Source: Streptomyces sp. NBC_00659
Lineage (GTDB): Bacteria; Actinomycetota; Actinomycetes; Streptomycetales; Streptomycetaceae
NCBI RefSeq assembly: GCF_036226925.1
Contig: NZ_CP109031.1
Coordinates: 1,736,001 to 1,800,000 of the forward strand
Length of the DNA stretch: 64,000 nucleotides
Direction of reading: 5' to 3'
The notes beneath the pieces are model-generated. The model had not been told where the DNA came from. It ran no database searches and saw only the letters and a program-made list of their open reading frames with translations. Position 1 is the stretch's first letter. Each line of letters begins with the position of its first letter. The translations under genes were made by a program, and so were the position numbers. Below are positions 1-8,939 of the stretch, in pieces.

Positions 1-117
1 TGGTGACCGAAGGCTCGCCGCCGATGTCGGCCCGGGTCCCGCCGGTTCTCCGCGGCCGCTCCCCGCTCGGCCGTGAACGGCGGAGCGTTGTCAGTGGCGG
101 GTGGCAGCATCGTGTCC

Positions 118-2115
118 ATGAGCGAATCCACGGCATTCGACTGGCGCCCCTTCCTGCTCAAGTGCAGCGGGGAATGGGCGGATTCCCTGCCCGACGACGA
201 GTCGCGGGGCGAGGACGACGAGGCCGCCCGGCAGGCACGGTGGCTGGGGTTCCCGCCCGCGTCGGAGGAGCGCATCGCCGCCATGGAGGAGCGCCTGGGC
301 CGGCGGATGCCCCCGTCGTACCGGGAGTTCCTCAAGGTCAGCGACGGGTGGCGGCACGCAGGTGGATTCGTATGGCTGCTGGCGGGGACCCAGGACGCGA
401 ACTGGCACAACGACGCGTCGGGCCTCGGGGACTCGTTCGAGGAGTATCTGGAGGAGGACGCCGGGCCCGAGGAGCGGCGAGAGGTGGACATCTGGCGGCG
501 CGGGCTGCAGCTCGACGTGGAGTCCGACGCCACCTACGTCCTCATGGATCCCGAGGACGTGGACGAGAACGGCGAGTGGGCCGTGTACACATGGGCGGGC
601 TGGCGGGCCGCGCCACCCGAGCGGCACGCGAACTTCCTGGAGTTCATGCGGGAGATGCACCGCGAGTTCCACAGCCTGCGGGCACGACGGGGCGAGGGCG
701 AGCCGGCGTTCGTCAACGACACGACGTGCGAGCAGGACTCCCGGGTGGAGGAGGCCCGCCGGGAGGCTCTTCTCGGCGGCTGGCAGCGGGCCGTGGAGAT
801 GCTGGACGAGGCCAAGGAGTACGGCAGGCCAGGGGCCGCCGGGCTGGGTGACCAGATACGGCGTCTGCTCGGGAAGACCTCCATGGTGTATTTCGAGGAC
901 CTGGTGACGGATCCGCGGTACGCGCCCGATCTGCTGCCGCCGCTGGTCGCCGAACACGCGGCGCACTCGAACCACGAAGACTCCACGCTGAAGTTCCACC
1001 TTCGGGGCGCCGACGACGACCTGGAGTCCCTTGCCTACGCGACGCTGGAGCAGGTGCGGAACGGCACCTACCGGTACGCTCCGGCCGGGCCGTTCGGGGA
1101 GGCCGTCGAGCGGGCGCGGGAGCTGGCGCGCTGGGGAGACGGCGACGAGGCGTGGCGGACGCTGATGAACGCCGTGCCGCTGTGGGAGCCGCTGGGGCCC
1201 GACCACCTGGCGCCGCTGGGGTGGGTGGCCGACCCCGTGCTCGGGCCACTGCTGACCCCGGAGCGGGGCCGGGAACTGCTGTCCACGCCGAGGGGCGGGC
1301 AGACCGGTGAGGCACCGCGTCCGACACCCGGGCTCGACCCGGGCGGCCTCGCGTGGCTCGCGGAGCCGGACGGGGGCAACAACCGCACGTCGTACCGGTT
1401 CGTCCTGGTGGAAGGGGCGGAGCCACAGGAGCTGCCCGGACGCCTGGCGGACGGGGACGGGGACGGAGGCGCGGACGGGAACGGGGACGGCACCGGAGGC
1501 GGGGACGGCACCGGGCTGAACGAACCCTTGACCCTCTGGGAGGCGCGCGGCAGAGCGCTGCGGGGCAAGCGGGAGTTCTCCTCCTACGACGACAGGGCCC
1601 TCATGGCGGTCGGGCGGGCCGACAGCGGCTGGAGCTTCGCCTTCGACGGAGTTCCGGCCCCGTTCGGCCGGCAGCGCTTCGTCTCCCCCGCCCCGGGCGC
1701 CAGTGCGGGCACCCGTGCGGTGGTGGTGTGGAGCGGCCTGAGGACGAGGCACGGCGAGCCGTTCTTCCATCTCTCGGTGGCGCGGGACGGCACCGAGGAA
1801 TACGCGTTCACGTACGCCGACGGAGAGGTCCGACGGAACGGGGAGATACCGGAGGCGCTCGACCCGGACCGGTTCTTCGGTGCCGTGGAGGACAGTGCCG
1901 AGGCGGAACGGCCGCTGCTCGAAGCGGTGGCCGGGGAGTTCGCCGTCCGTCTGCCGCGTCACGCGATCGTGCGAGGGCGGCTGCACACGTTCACCACCCG
2001 CTCCTGGACACGGCCTCCGGGGAAGGGAGAGGGCTACATGGTGATCCGGACGCAGCCGATGACCTCAGGCCCGACGAACAGCGAGCGGAGGGAAGCCGAC
2101 TCGGTGACCGAGTAA
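118..2115 (+). CDS. SUKH (SMI1/KNR4) domain protein
   Basis: About 665 residues, cytoplasmic, with no signal peptide or membrane span. Residues about 45-190 look like a SMI1/KNR4 (SUKH) domain: the segment PPSYREFLKVSDGW is the family's characteristic N-terminal motif, and acidic and aromatic residues follow. SUKH proteins are often immunity proteins of polymorphic toxins, but single-copy housekeeping members are common in Streptomyces and no toxin gene is visible here. A Gly/Asp-rich linker near residues 450-475 separates the N-terminal part from an unrecognised C-terminal domain. I chose the ATG that begins MSESTAF. An in-frame GTG 45 bases upstream is also possible, and neither has a clear ribosome binding site. 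The domain call is from motif reading only; the role is unknown. Confidence 0.7.
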   Translation: MSESTAFDWRPFLLKCSGEWADSLPDDESRGEDDEAARQARWLGFPPASEERIAAMEERLGRRMPPSYREFLKVSDGWRHAGGFVWLLAGTQDANWHNDASGLGDSFEEYLEEDAGPEERREVDIWRRGLQLDVESDATYVLMDPEDVDENGEWAVYTWAGWRAAPPERHANFLEFMREMHREFHSLRARRGEGEPAFVNDTTCEQDSRVEEARREALLGGWQRAVEMLDEAKEYGRPGAAGLGDQIRRLLGKTSMVYFEDLVTDPRYAPDLLPPLVAEHAAHSNHEDSTLKFHLRGADDDLESLAYATLEQVRNGTYRYAPAGPFGEAVERARELARWGDGDEAWRTLMNAVPLWEPLGPDHLAPLGWVADPVLGPLLTPERGRELLSTPRGGQTGEAPRPTPGLDPGGLAWLAEPDGGNNRTSYRFVLVEGAEPQELPGRLADGDGDGGADGNGDGTGGGDGTGLNEPLTLWEARGRALRGKREFSSYDDRALMAVGRADSGWSFAFDGVPAPFGRQRFVSPAPGASAGTRAVVVWSGLRTRHGEPFFHLSVARDGTEEYAFTYADGEVRRNGEIPEALDPDRFFGAVEDSAEAERPLLEAVAGEFAVRLPRHAIVRGRLHTFTTRSWTRPPGKGEGYMVIRTQPMTSGPTNSERREADSVTE

Positions 2116-2314
2116 GGGGCACGCGGGAGCGACGGGCCGGTGACCGGCCGACGAGCAGCAGGGAGCGGCGGACCCGGGACCGGTCGGCGAGCCGTCGGGA
2201 GCGGCGGACCCGGGTCGATCGGCGAGCGGCCGGGCCGACGGCTCCGGCCGGTGCGGGGCCCCGCCCACCAGGACGGGACCCCGCGTTCGGCGATCGCTCA
2301 CGCGGTGCGGCAGG
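2116..2314. repeat. Intergenic DNA with imperfect tandem repeat
   Basis: Two near-copies of a roughly 36-bp GC-rich unit lie at about 2161-2196 and 2197-2232. Both begin with the same 18 bases, GGGAGCGGCGGACCCGGG, and continue with CGGTCGGCGAG-like sequence. No gene is evident here. Although a frame is open on the plus strand through the whole tannase region, its composition is that of an antisense shadow. Confidence 0.5.
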
Positions 2315-2367
2315 CGCCGTGGCAGGCGATGCCCGGCACCGCCGGGCGAACCTCGCCTGCCACGGCG
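2315..2367. terminator. Bidirectional hairpin terminator
   Basis: A perfect 15-bp inverted repeat (CGCCGTGGCAGGCGA at 2315-2329 and its complement at 2353-2367) encloses a second small hairpin (GCCCGG/CCGGGC). It sits between two convergent genes and starts at the base next to the stop codon of the tannase-like gene. There is no T-run, as is usual for actinomycete terminators. Confidence 0.75.
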
Positions 2368-4173
2368 TCAGCGTCCGGCGGAGCCGTGGTGAGGAGTGGC
2401 GAGCGGGTCTCCGGCCTTCTCGACCACGTCGGCGATCCAGGCCATGGCCTCCGGCACGTCGTAGTTGCCGGCGTGCGGCTGGTTCCAGGCGAGCCGGTAG
2501 TCGACGTTCTTGACCTGCTTGTCCGCCTCCAGCGCCCGGTCCAGGTTGATCGAGATGATGAACGCGGTGTCCCGGTCACGCGTGCCGTTGCGCACGTACC
2601 AGTTGGGCGCGGTGTCGGCGCTCGTGCCGACGAAGTCCATCGGGTCGATCAGGTGGATCTGGTCGTCGAGGTCCGTGCTCTTCTCCGCGGTGTACTGGTC
2701 CCAGGTCAGCCCGGTGTCGTCGAGGCCGCTGCCGTCACCGGCGACGTCGTTGTGGTTCCAGCTCCACTCGGTGTAGTTCATGTACTTCTGGGTGTACGGG
2801 CCGAAGAGGTTGGTCTCCGTCCGGCTGGTGGTGTTCCCGTGCACGCCCACGGCGTCGAAGGCGGGCGTCGTCTTCAACGTGGCCTGGGTGGCCACGAACT
2901 TCAGGTACTTCGCCATGTCGACCGACAGCACCTTGTCCGCCGCGTTGTCGACGTCGATCCAGTCGTTCACGTACGACTTCGTGGTGGACCCGCCGGGCCC
3001 GCCGGAGGTGATGTCGAAGGTGGCCCCGAGCGCGGGCACGGTGTTGGCCGGGCCGGCCTTCATGTAGGTCTCGGCGGAGCGGACGACCTCCTTCTTGATG
3101 GTGTCCAGCATGGCGTCGGCGGTGAGCTTGGATCCGTCCGGGTTGCGGAGCCTGAGACTCTTCTCGTACGCCGGGAACTGTGCCGCGATCTCGGCGGCGT
3201 CCTCGGGCGTGGCGTTCGAGCCGGTCGCGTCACGGGTGCCGAGGGCGTTGTACAGCCATTCGTAGGCCGCGTCGGCGTTGCCGAGGTCGGTGATCGGGCA
3301 GTAGGCGTCGACCGCGAACACGTCGTCGCGCAGGGTGCTGCGGCCCTTGGAGTCGACGCCCGCCGCGCCGATCGCGGCGAGGTAGGAGTCGTACTCGGCG
3401 CTGTTGCCGGAGGCGCCCAGGATCGAGGACAGCGCGCCGCCGCCGCTGGTGCCGTTGACGACGATCCGCTCCGCGCTGCCGGGCATGGTGGCGTCGTTGA
3501 GGCGGAGGTAGCGGACCGCGGCCTTGGCGTCGACCACCGCGGCGGGGGCCTTGCCCGGCGAGGAGCCGTCGGCGCCGATCAGCCCACGGCTGCGGTTGGC
3601 GACGTCCACGAAGACGAAGCCGGCCTTCAGCGCCGCGCCGACGTTGCTCGTCGCGCTGTTGTAGGACGAGCCGTCGGTGACGCTCGCTTTGATGTAACTG
3701 GCCATCCAGCCCGCGTTGTTCACCGCGAAGTAGACCGGCGCACGCTGGTCGTCGAAGGCGCTCTCGGGCACGAAGACGTTCATGCTCTGGTAGCCGCAGC
3801 GGGTATTGCTGATCGTGGTGGTACCGGACATGCCGGACTGCTGCGCGGCCGCGGCGACCGGGGCGGCGACGTAGCAGAGTTCCTTGTAGGAGCGAACCTT
3901 GACCGGTTGGCCGTCGACCGTGACGGTGAGCGTCGTGTAGGCGCCGGCGTCGAAGGCCAGGGCGGCGTCCTCCGGGTCCACGACATGAGCGTGCGACGCG
4001 GTACGCCCTTGGGCCGCGACCGCGGACGAGGGCACCGCGAGCGCCGTCAGGGCGAGGGAGCCCGCTATCGCCATGCCCCTCACCCGGCGCCCGCGGCCGG
4101 GGGCGCGTCCTGCCCGTTCACCCGCCGGACGGGCGGAGGCTGCTCGATCGGAGGATTCCGAGAGCCACTGCAT
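2368..4173 (-). CDS. Secreted subtype-B tannase-like esterase
   Basis: About 601 residues. The N-terminus has a long basic stretch, then a hydrophobic core (MAIAGSLALTALAVPSSAVA) and an Ala-rich cleavage site near residue 55, so export is expected. A nucleophile elbow GTSGGGA lies near residue 240 and a C-terminal WNQPHAGNYDVPEAM segment supplies a likely catalytic His. Together they match the alpha/beta-hydrolase fold of bacterial subtype-B tannases and related feruloyl-type esterases, which hydrolyse galloyl or similar aromatic esters. The start is the ATG preceded by AGAGGAG at proper spacing; upstream in-frame codons lack a ribosome site. The gene is divergent from the hydrogenase operon, with about 240 bp between. 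The substrate is inferred from family resemblance only. Confidence 0.65.
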   Translation of the reverse strand: MQWLSESSDRAASARPAGERAGRAPGRGRRVRGMAIAGSLALTALAVPSSAVAAQGRTASHAHVVDPEDAALAFDAGAYTTLTVTVDGQPVKVRSYKELCYVAAPVAAAAQQSGMSGTTTISNTRCGYQSMNVFVPESAFDDQRAPVYFAVNNAGWMASYIKASVTDGSSYNSATSNVGAALKAGFVFVDVANRSRGLIGADGSSPGKAPAAVVDAKAAVRYLRLNDATMPGSAERIVVNGTSGGGALSSILGASGNSAEYDSYLAAIGAAGVDSKGRSTLRDDVFAVDAYCPITDLGNADAAYEWLYNALGTRDATGSNATPEDAAEIAAQFPAYEKSLRLRNPDGSKLTADAMLDTIKKEVVRSAETYMKAGPANTVPALGATFDITSGGPGGSTTKSYVNDWIDVDNAADKVLSVDMAKYLKFVATQATLKTTPAFDAVGVHGNTTSRTETNLFGPYTQKYMNYTEWSWNHNDVAGDGSGLDDTGLTWDQYTAEKSTDLDDQIHLIDPMDFVGTSADTAPNWYVRNGTRDRDTAFIISINLDRALEADKQVKNVDYRLAWNQPHAGNYDVPEAMAWIADVVEKAGDPLATPHHGSAGR

Positions 4174-4413
4174 GGGGTCTCCTCTTGTTGTGTAACGAGT
4201 GATCCACTGACACCTCGGGCCCAAGGCGTCACGCACGCTACAAGATTGTTAACAAAATACCCAGCAATTTTGCAAACATTTCGCGCCATCCGGCGGCCAG
4301 TGCGGGGCGGCGATAGGGCCCGTTCGCACTTACCGCCGGCGTTCCCGGGCGGTAACCATGGGAGTGGCTGTTTGGCCAGCTATGACCTGAATGAGCTGAC
4401 TCCAGGAGGGCTC
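4174..4413. promoter_or_regulatory. Divergent control region, tannase / hydrogenase
   Basis: This 240-bp stretch between divergent starts is unusually AT-rich for the window (about 4240-4285). It contains a perfect 10-bp palindrome TTGTTAACAA (4246-4255) and, 13 bases on, TTTGCAAA (4269-4276). The hydrogenase start has a strong AGGAGGG site seven bases upstream. I cannot assign -35/-10 boxes with confidence. The palindromes are candidate operators. Confidence 0.5.
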
Positions 4414-5496
4414 ATGGACGCCCCGACCGCGACGACGGCGGGCCCGGCCGCGCAGGACGACGCGCAGGAGGACCCGACCGTCCACATTCTCTGGATCAAC
4501 GCGGGGCTGAGCTGCGACGGGGATTCGGTCTCGCTGACCGCCGCGACCCAGCCGAGCATCGAGGAACTGGCGCTCGGCGCCCTGCCCGGGCTGCCCAAGG
4601 TGGCGGTGCACTGGCCCCTGATCGACTTCGAGTGCGGGCCCGTGGAGGGCGCCGACAATTTCGTGGAATGGTTCTTCAAGGCCGACCGGGGCGAGCTGGA
4701 GCCCTTCGTGCTGGTCGTCGAGGGGTCCATTCCGAACGAGCGGGTCAAGCCCGAGGGCTACTGGTGCGGCTTCGGGGACGATCCGGAGACGGGTCAGCCC
4801 ATCACGACCAGTGAGTGGCTGGACCGGCTCACCCCCAAGGCGCTCGCCGTCGTCGCCATCGGCACCTGTGCGACGTACGGCGGTATCCACGCGATGGCGG
4901 GCAACCCGACCGGCGCCATGGGAGTGCCGGACTATCTGGGCTGGGAGTGGAAGTCCAAGGCGGGCATTCCGATCGTCTGCATCCCGGGCTGCCCCGTGCA
5001 CCCGGACAACGCCTCCGAGACCCTGCTCTATCTGCTCTACCAGGCGGCGGGCGCGGCGCCCATGATCCCGCTGGACGAGGAGCTGCGGCCGACCTGGCTG
5101 TTCGGCGCCACGGTGCACGAGGGCTGCGACCGCGCCGGCTACTACGAGCAGGGGCAGTTCGCGAGCGAGTACGGATCGCCGGAGTGCCTGGTCAAGCTCG
5201 GCTGCTGGGGCCCGGTGGTCAAGTGCAACGTGCCCAAGCGTGGCTGGATCAACGGCGTGGGCGGCTGCCCGAACGTCGGCGGGATCTGCATCGCCTGCAC
5301 GATGCCGGGCTTCCCCGACAAGTTCATGCCGTTCATGGACGAGCCGCCGGGCGGCCATGTGTCCGCGACGGCGAGCGGGATCTACGGATCCGTCATCCGA
5401 CGACTGCGGAACATCACCGCGAAGACCGTCGACAAGGAACCGAAGTGGCGCGGCAGGAGCGAGGAGCTCACGACCGGCTACAAGGCCCCGTGGTGA
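4414..5496 (+). CDS. hhyS: High-affinity [NiFe] hydrogenase small subunit
   Basis: A 360-residue electron-transfer subunit of a group 1h (also called group 5) [NiFe] hydrogenase, which oxidises H2 at atmospheric levels. There is no Tat signal peptide, so the enzyme starts in the cytoplasm, as is usual for this group. The N-terminal cluster motif reads SCDGDS (C34, D37), with further ligands at C152 and C193. The second Cys of the normal CxxC is therefore Asp, the known signature of oxygen-tolerant group 1h enzymes. H235, C238, C258 and C264 fit the distal cluster; C271, C285, C292 and C295 surround the medial site. This is the first gene of an operon running at least to the maturation protease. 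The start follows AGGAGGG and gives a family-length product. Confidence 0.95.
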   Translation: MDAPTATTAGPAAQDDAQEDPTVHILWINAGLSCDGDSVSLTAATQPSIEELALGALPGLPKVAVHWPLIDFECGPVEGADNFVEWFFKADRGELEPFVLVVEGSIPNERVKPEGYWCGFGDDPETGQPITTSEWLDRLTPKALAVVAIGTCATYGGIHAMAGNPTGAMGVPDYLGWEWKSKAGIPIVCIPGCPVHPDNASETLLYLLYQAAGAAPMIPLDEELRPTWLFGATVHEGCDRAGYYEQGQFASEYGSPECLVKLGCWGPVVKCNVPKRGWINGVGGCPNVGGICIACTMPGFPDKFMPFMDEPPGGHVSATASGIYGSVIRRLRNITAKTVDKEPKWRGRSEELTTGYKAPW

Positions 5497-5546
5497 CCAC
5501 GGTTACCCGCTGAGCAGGACACTCGACAGGAAGGTGGCGCGGCACC

Positions 5547-7328
5547 ATGGCGACGGCGACGAACAAGCCGGCCGGTGACGGCCTCACGGAGATGTCGTGG
5601 GACCCGATCACCCGCATCGTGGGCAGTCTCGGCATCCACACCAAGATCGACTTCAAGGCGAAGCGGGTCGCGGAGTGCTACAGCACCTCGTCCGTCTTCC
5701 GCGGGTACAGCGTGTTCATGCGCGGCAAGGACCCGCGCGACGCGCACTTCATCACCAGCCGGATCTGCGGAATCTGCGGCGACAACCACGCCACGTGCTC
5801 GGTCTACGCCCAGAACATGGCGTACGGCGTGGCACCCCCGCACCTCGGCGAGTGGATCATCAACCTCGGCGAGGCCGCGGAGTACATGTTCGACCACAAC
5901 ATCTTCCAGGAGAACCTGGTGGGTGTGGACTACTGCGAGCGGATGGTCCGCGAGACCAACCCCGGCGTGCTCGAACTCGCCGAGCGCACCGAGGCCCCGC
6001 ACGCGGCCGACCACGGCTACCGCACCATCGCCGACATCATGCGCTCGCTCAACCCGCTGGAGGGCGAGTTCTACCGTGAGGCGCTTCAAGTCAGCCGCTA
6101 CACACGGGAGATGTTCTGTCTGATGGAGGGCCGCCATGTGCACCCCTCCACGCTCTACCCGGGCGGTGTCGGCACGGTCGCGACGATCCAGCTCTTCACC
6201 GACTACCTGACCCGGCTCACCCGCTACGTGGAGTTCATGAAGCGGGTCGTCCCGCTCCACGACGACCTCTTCGACTTCTTCTACGAGGCGCTGCCCGGGT
6301 ATGAGGAAGTGGGCAGACGCCGGGTGCTGCTGGGCTGCTGGGGCGCGCTGAACGACCCGGAGTACTGCGACTTCCAGTACGCCAACATGGAGAACTGGGG
6401 CCGGCGGATGTTCGTCACCCCCGGTGTCATCGTGGACGGCAAGCTGGTCACCAACAGCCTCGTCGACATCAACCTCGGCATCCGGATCCTGCTCGGCAGC
6501 TCGTACTACGAGGACTGGTCGGGCATGGAGAAGTTCGTCGAGCAGGACCCGCTCGGGAACCCCATCGACGAACGGCACCCGTGGAACCAGCACACCATCC
6601 CGGCCCCGCAGAAGCGGGACTTCGACGACAAGTACAGCTGGGTCATGTCGCCGCGCTGGTTCGACGGCACCGACCATCTGGCCCTGGACACCGGAGGCGG
6701 CCCGATCGCCCGGCTGTGGTCCACGGCCCTGTCCGGACTCGTCGACATCGGCTACATCAAGGCCACCGGGCACAGCGTGCAGATCAACCTGCCGCGCACG
6801 ATGACCAAGCCGGAGATGGCGCTGGAGTGGAAGATCCCGCAGTGGAGCAACGCCCTCGAACGCAACCGGGCCCGCACCTACTTCCAGGCCTACGCCGCCG
6901 CGGCCGCCCTCCACTTCGCCGAGCAGGCGATGGAGGAGGTGCGCGCCGGACGCACCCAGACCTGGGAGAAGTTCGACGTGCCGGACGAATCGATCGGCTG
7001 CGGCTTCACCGAGGCGGTCCGGGGTGTGCTCTCCCACCACATGGTGATCAGGGACGGCAAGATCGCCAACTACCACCCGTACCCGCCGACTCCGTGGAAC
7101 GGCAGCGTGCGCGACTCCTACGGCACACCGGGCCCGTACGAGGACGCGGTGCAGAACACCCCCATCTTCGAGGAGAACCCGCCCGAGAACTTCAAGGGCA
7201 TCGACATCATGCGGGCCGTCCGCAGCTTCGACCCGTGTCTGCCGTGCGGCGTGCACATGTACGTCGGCGGCGGGAAGACCGTCGAGCAGACGCACATGCC
7301 GACGGGGCTGAGCGGACTGGCCGGCTGA
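5547..7328 (+). CDS. hhyL: High-affinity [NiFe] hydrogenase large subunit
   Basis: A 593-residue catalytic subunit carrying the Ni-Fe site. The N-terminal nickel motif is RICGIC (C74, C77) and the C-terminal one is DPCLPC (C564, C567), followed by His570. The 23 residues after His570 form the tail that the dedicated endopeptidase removes once nickel is inserted, so this is an unprocessed precursor of normal type. The gene lies 50 bp downstream of hhyS with a GACAGGAAGG-type ribosome site, so co-transcription is expected. All four Cys ligands are present and no frameshift is seen. Confidence 0.95.
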   Translation: MATATNKPAGDGLTEMSWDPITRIVGSLGIHTKIDFKAKRVAECYSTSSVFRGYSVFMRGKDPRDAHFITSRICGICGDNHATCSVYAQNMAYGVAPPHLGEWIINLGEAAEYMFDHNIFQENLVGVDYCERMVRETNPGVLELAERTEAPHAADHGYRTIADIMRSLNPLEGEFYREALQVSRYTREMFCLMEGRHVHPSTLYPGGVGTVATIQLFTDYLTRLTRYVEFMKRVVPLHDDLFDFFYEALPGYEEVGRRRVLLGCWGALNDPEYCDFQYANMENWGRRMFVTPGVIVDGKLVTNSLVDINLGIRILLGSSYYEDWSGMEKFVEQDPLGNPIDERHPWNQHTIPAPQKRDFDDKYSWVMSPRWFDGTDHLALDTGGGPIARLWSTALSGLVDIGYIKATGHSVQINLPRTMTKPEMALEWKIPQWSNALERNRARTYFQAYAAAAALHFAEQAMEEVRAGRTQTWEKFDVPDESIGCGFTEAVRGVLSHHMVIRDGKIANYHPYPPTPWNGSVRDSYGTPGPYEDAVQNTPIFEENPPENFKGIDIMRAVRSFDPCLPCGVHMYVGGGKTVEQTHMPTGLSGLAG

Positions 7329-7350
7329 CCTTCCCGGGATCCGACGTTCA

Positions 7351-7382
7351 TCGCGACCGACCTTCCTCGCGATCGACCTTCC
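7351..7382 (+). repeat. 16-bp tandem duplication
   Basis: TCGCGACCGACCTTCC is followed at once by TCGCGATCGACCTTCC (15 of 16 identical), in the 73-bp gap between hhyL and the next gene and just before its ribosome site. It may be a local slippage duplication. Confidence 0.6.
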
Positions 7383-7401
7383 TCAGGAGAGGGGCCTGCC
7401 G

Positions 7402-8313
7402 ATGGCCGGACAGGAGACGGGTGAGCGGATAGGCGCACTGCTCGACGAGCTGGCGCGGCAGGCGGGACCGGAGGCGCGCGATGTCGCGGACGAACTGGTG
7501 CGCTGCCTCATGGAGTTCTACGGCGAGGGCCTGGCCCGGACCGTACGCCTGCTGCGCTCCGCCCCGAAGGGCGCGGATCCCCTCGCCGTCCTCACCGCCG
7601 ACGAACTGGTCAGCGATCTGCTGATCCTGCACGATCTGCACCCCGAGGACACCGCGACCCGGGTGGGCCGGGCCCTGGACAAGGTCCGCCCCTACCTCGG
7701 CTCACACGCGGGCGACGTCGAGGTGGCCGGGCTCGACATGGAGGCCGCCGACGGCCCGACGCTGCGGCTCAGGCTGCGCGGCAGCTGCGACGGCTGTCCG
7801 TCCTCCACCCAGACCGTGCGCTGGACCATCGAGGAGGCGGTCGCCCGGATCGCCCCCGAGGTCGCGCACATCGAGGTCGAGGGCATGGCCGCCGAGAGCC
7901 CGCAGCCCGCACTGCTCCAGATCCTGCCGCACCGCCCGGACGACGCTCCGGGCGAGGCGGCGCCGTCCGGGGAACCGGACGAGACGGCGCGCTGGTACGA
8001 ACTCGGCCCGCACTCGCTGCCGGTGGGCGACGGCGCCACCGGGGTCACCGAGGTCGCGGGCCGCGCGCTGCTGCTGGTCCGTCTGCCCGGCCAGTTGTAC
8101 GCCTACCGCGACCGCTGCCCCCTGTGCGCCGCGGGCCTCGCGCCCGCGGTCCTGGACGGCGAACTACTGCGCTGCGCGGGCTGCGGCGCCGCGTTCGACG
8201 TCCGCCGGGCCGGCCGGGGCGACCGGGGCCACCTGGATCCCGTACCGCTGCTGGAGGAGAACGGGGCGGTGCGGGTGGCACTGCCCGGCGAGCTCCTGGG
8301 GGCGGGGCCATGA
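7402..8313 (+). CDS. NifU-like / Rieske-like fusion, hydrogenase operon
   Basis: A 303-residue cytoplasmic protein with two recognisable parts. Residues about 85-165 resemble the C-terminal NifU domain, with the CDGCPSS motif (C129, C132) that holds a transient Fe-S cluster. Residues about 195-300 have the spacing and surroundings of a Rieske-type domain, but both ligand pairs are CxxC (CPLC at 239-242, CAGC at 258-261) where a Rieske protein has CxH and CxxH. It could bind a mononuclear Fe or Zn, or an all-Cys cluster. Mycobacterial homologous operons carry a separate Rieske-like protein thought to take electrons from the hydrogenase, so a role in cluster delivery or electron transfer is plausible. 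The start ATG has GGAGAGG upstream. Confidence 0.8.
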   Translation: MAGQETGERIGALLDELARQAGPEARDVADELVRCLMEFYGEGLARTVRLLRSAPKGADPLAVLTADELVSDLLILHDLHPEDTATRVGRALDKVRPYLGSHAGDVEVAGLDMEAADGPTLRLRLRGSCDGCPSSTQTVRWTIEEAVARIAPEVAHIEVEGMAAESPQPALLQILPHRPDDAPGEAAPSGEPDETARWYELGPHSLPVGDGATGVTEVAGRALLLVRLPGQLYAYRDRCPLCAAGLAPAVLDGELLRCAGCGAAFDVRRAGRGDRGHLDPVPLLEENGAVRVALPGELLGAGP

Positions 8314-8939
8314 CCGCCGACGTCCTCAGGCAGTTCACCCGCAGGCCGCCGCCCGAGGGCGAGCGCTGCGACCTGTGCGGGGAGCCGCTGCCCGCCGAGC
8401 ACCGGCATCTCGTCGACACCTCCCGGCGATCCCTCAAGTGCTCCTGCCCGCCCTGCCACCTGCTCTTCACCCGGCCGGGCGCGGGACAGGGCCGCTTCCG
8501 GGCGGTCCCGGACCGGTATCTCGCCGATCCCGGGTTCGTCCTGGACGAGGCCGACTGGAACCGGCTCCAGATCCCCGTCGCGCTCGCCTTCTTCTTCCGC
8601 AACTCCGAGCTCGGCCGGCTCGCGGCCTTCTATCCGAGCCCGGCGGGCGCCACCGAGAGCGAACTCGATCCGGGGACGTGGGACTCGGTGCTCGGCCGCA
8701 GCCGGCTGGCGGAGCTGCTGGAACCCGACGTGGAGGCGCTGCTGCTGCACCGCGGCCGGGACGGCTCGGTGACCTGCACGCTCGTCCCGGTCGACGTCTG
8801 CTACGAACTGGTCGGCCGGATGCGGCTGCACTGGAAGGGCTTCGACGGCGGTGCCGAGGCACGCGCGGACATCGCGGAGTTCCTGGAACGGATCACGGCG
8901 GCCGCCCGGCCACTGGAGATCTCCGGGGGCGCCCCGTGA
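8310..8939 (+). CDS. Uncharacterised hydrogenase-operon protein (DUF5947-like)
   Basis: A 209-residue soluble protein. The N-terminus holds a metal-binding pattern CDLC (C20, C23) and CSCPPC (C44, C46, C49), suggesting a zinc ribbon or small Fe-S site. The rest is mixed alpha/beta with no motif I recognise. The ATG overlaps the previous stop as ATGA, so translational coupling with the NifU/Rieske-like protein is likely. I believe this corresponds to the DUF5947 family found next to high-affinity hydrogenases, but that is memory, not a search. The function is unknown; a role in assembly or electron transfer is inferred from position and the cysteines. Confidence 0.75.
   Translation: MTADVLRQFTRRPPPEGERCDLCGEPLPAEHRHLVDTSRRSLKCSCPPCHLLFTRPGAGQGRFRAVPDRYLADPGFVLDEADWNRLQIPVALAFFFRNSELGRLAAFYPSPAGATESELDPGTWDSVLGRSRLAELLEPDVEALLLHRGRDGSVTCTLVPVDVCYELVGRMRLHWKGFDGGAEARADIAEFLERITAAARPLEISGGAP

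Noticed and set aside
1440-1530. GGGGAC-rich repeats in the SUKH gene as a regulatory or recombination site
   Set aside because: They encode a plausible Gly/Asp linker in frame, so codon bias explains them.
91-1986. 631-residue minus-strand frame opposite the SUKH gene
   Set aside because: Pro/Arg/Val-rich shadow of a high-GC gene; the plus-strand product has a recognisable domain.
2140-4413. Open frame on the plus strand running into hhyS and giving 1118 residues
   Set aside because: The first 758 residues are antisense to the tannase-like gene, with Val/Gly/Arg/Asp-rich composition. The true hhyS start has its own ribosome site and family length.
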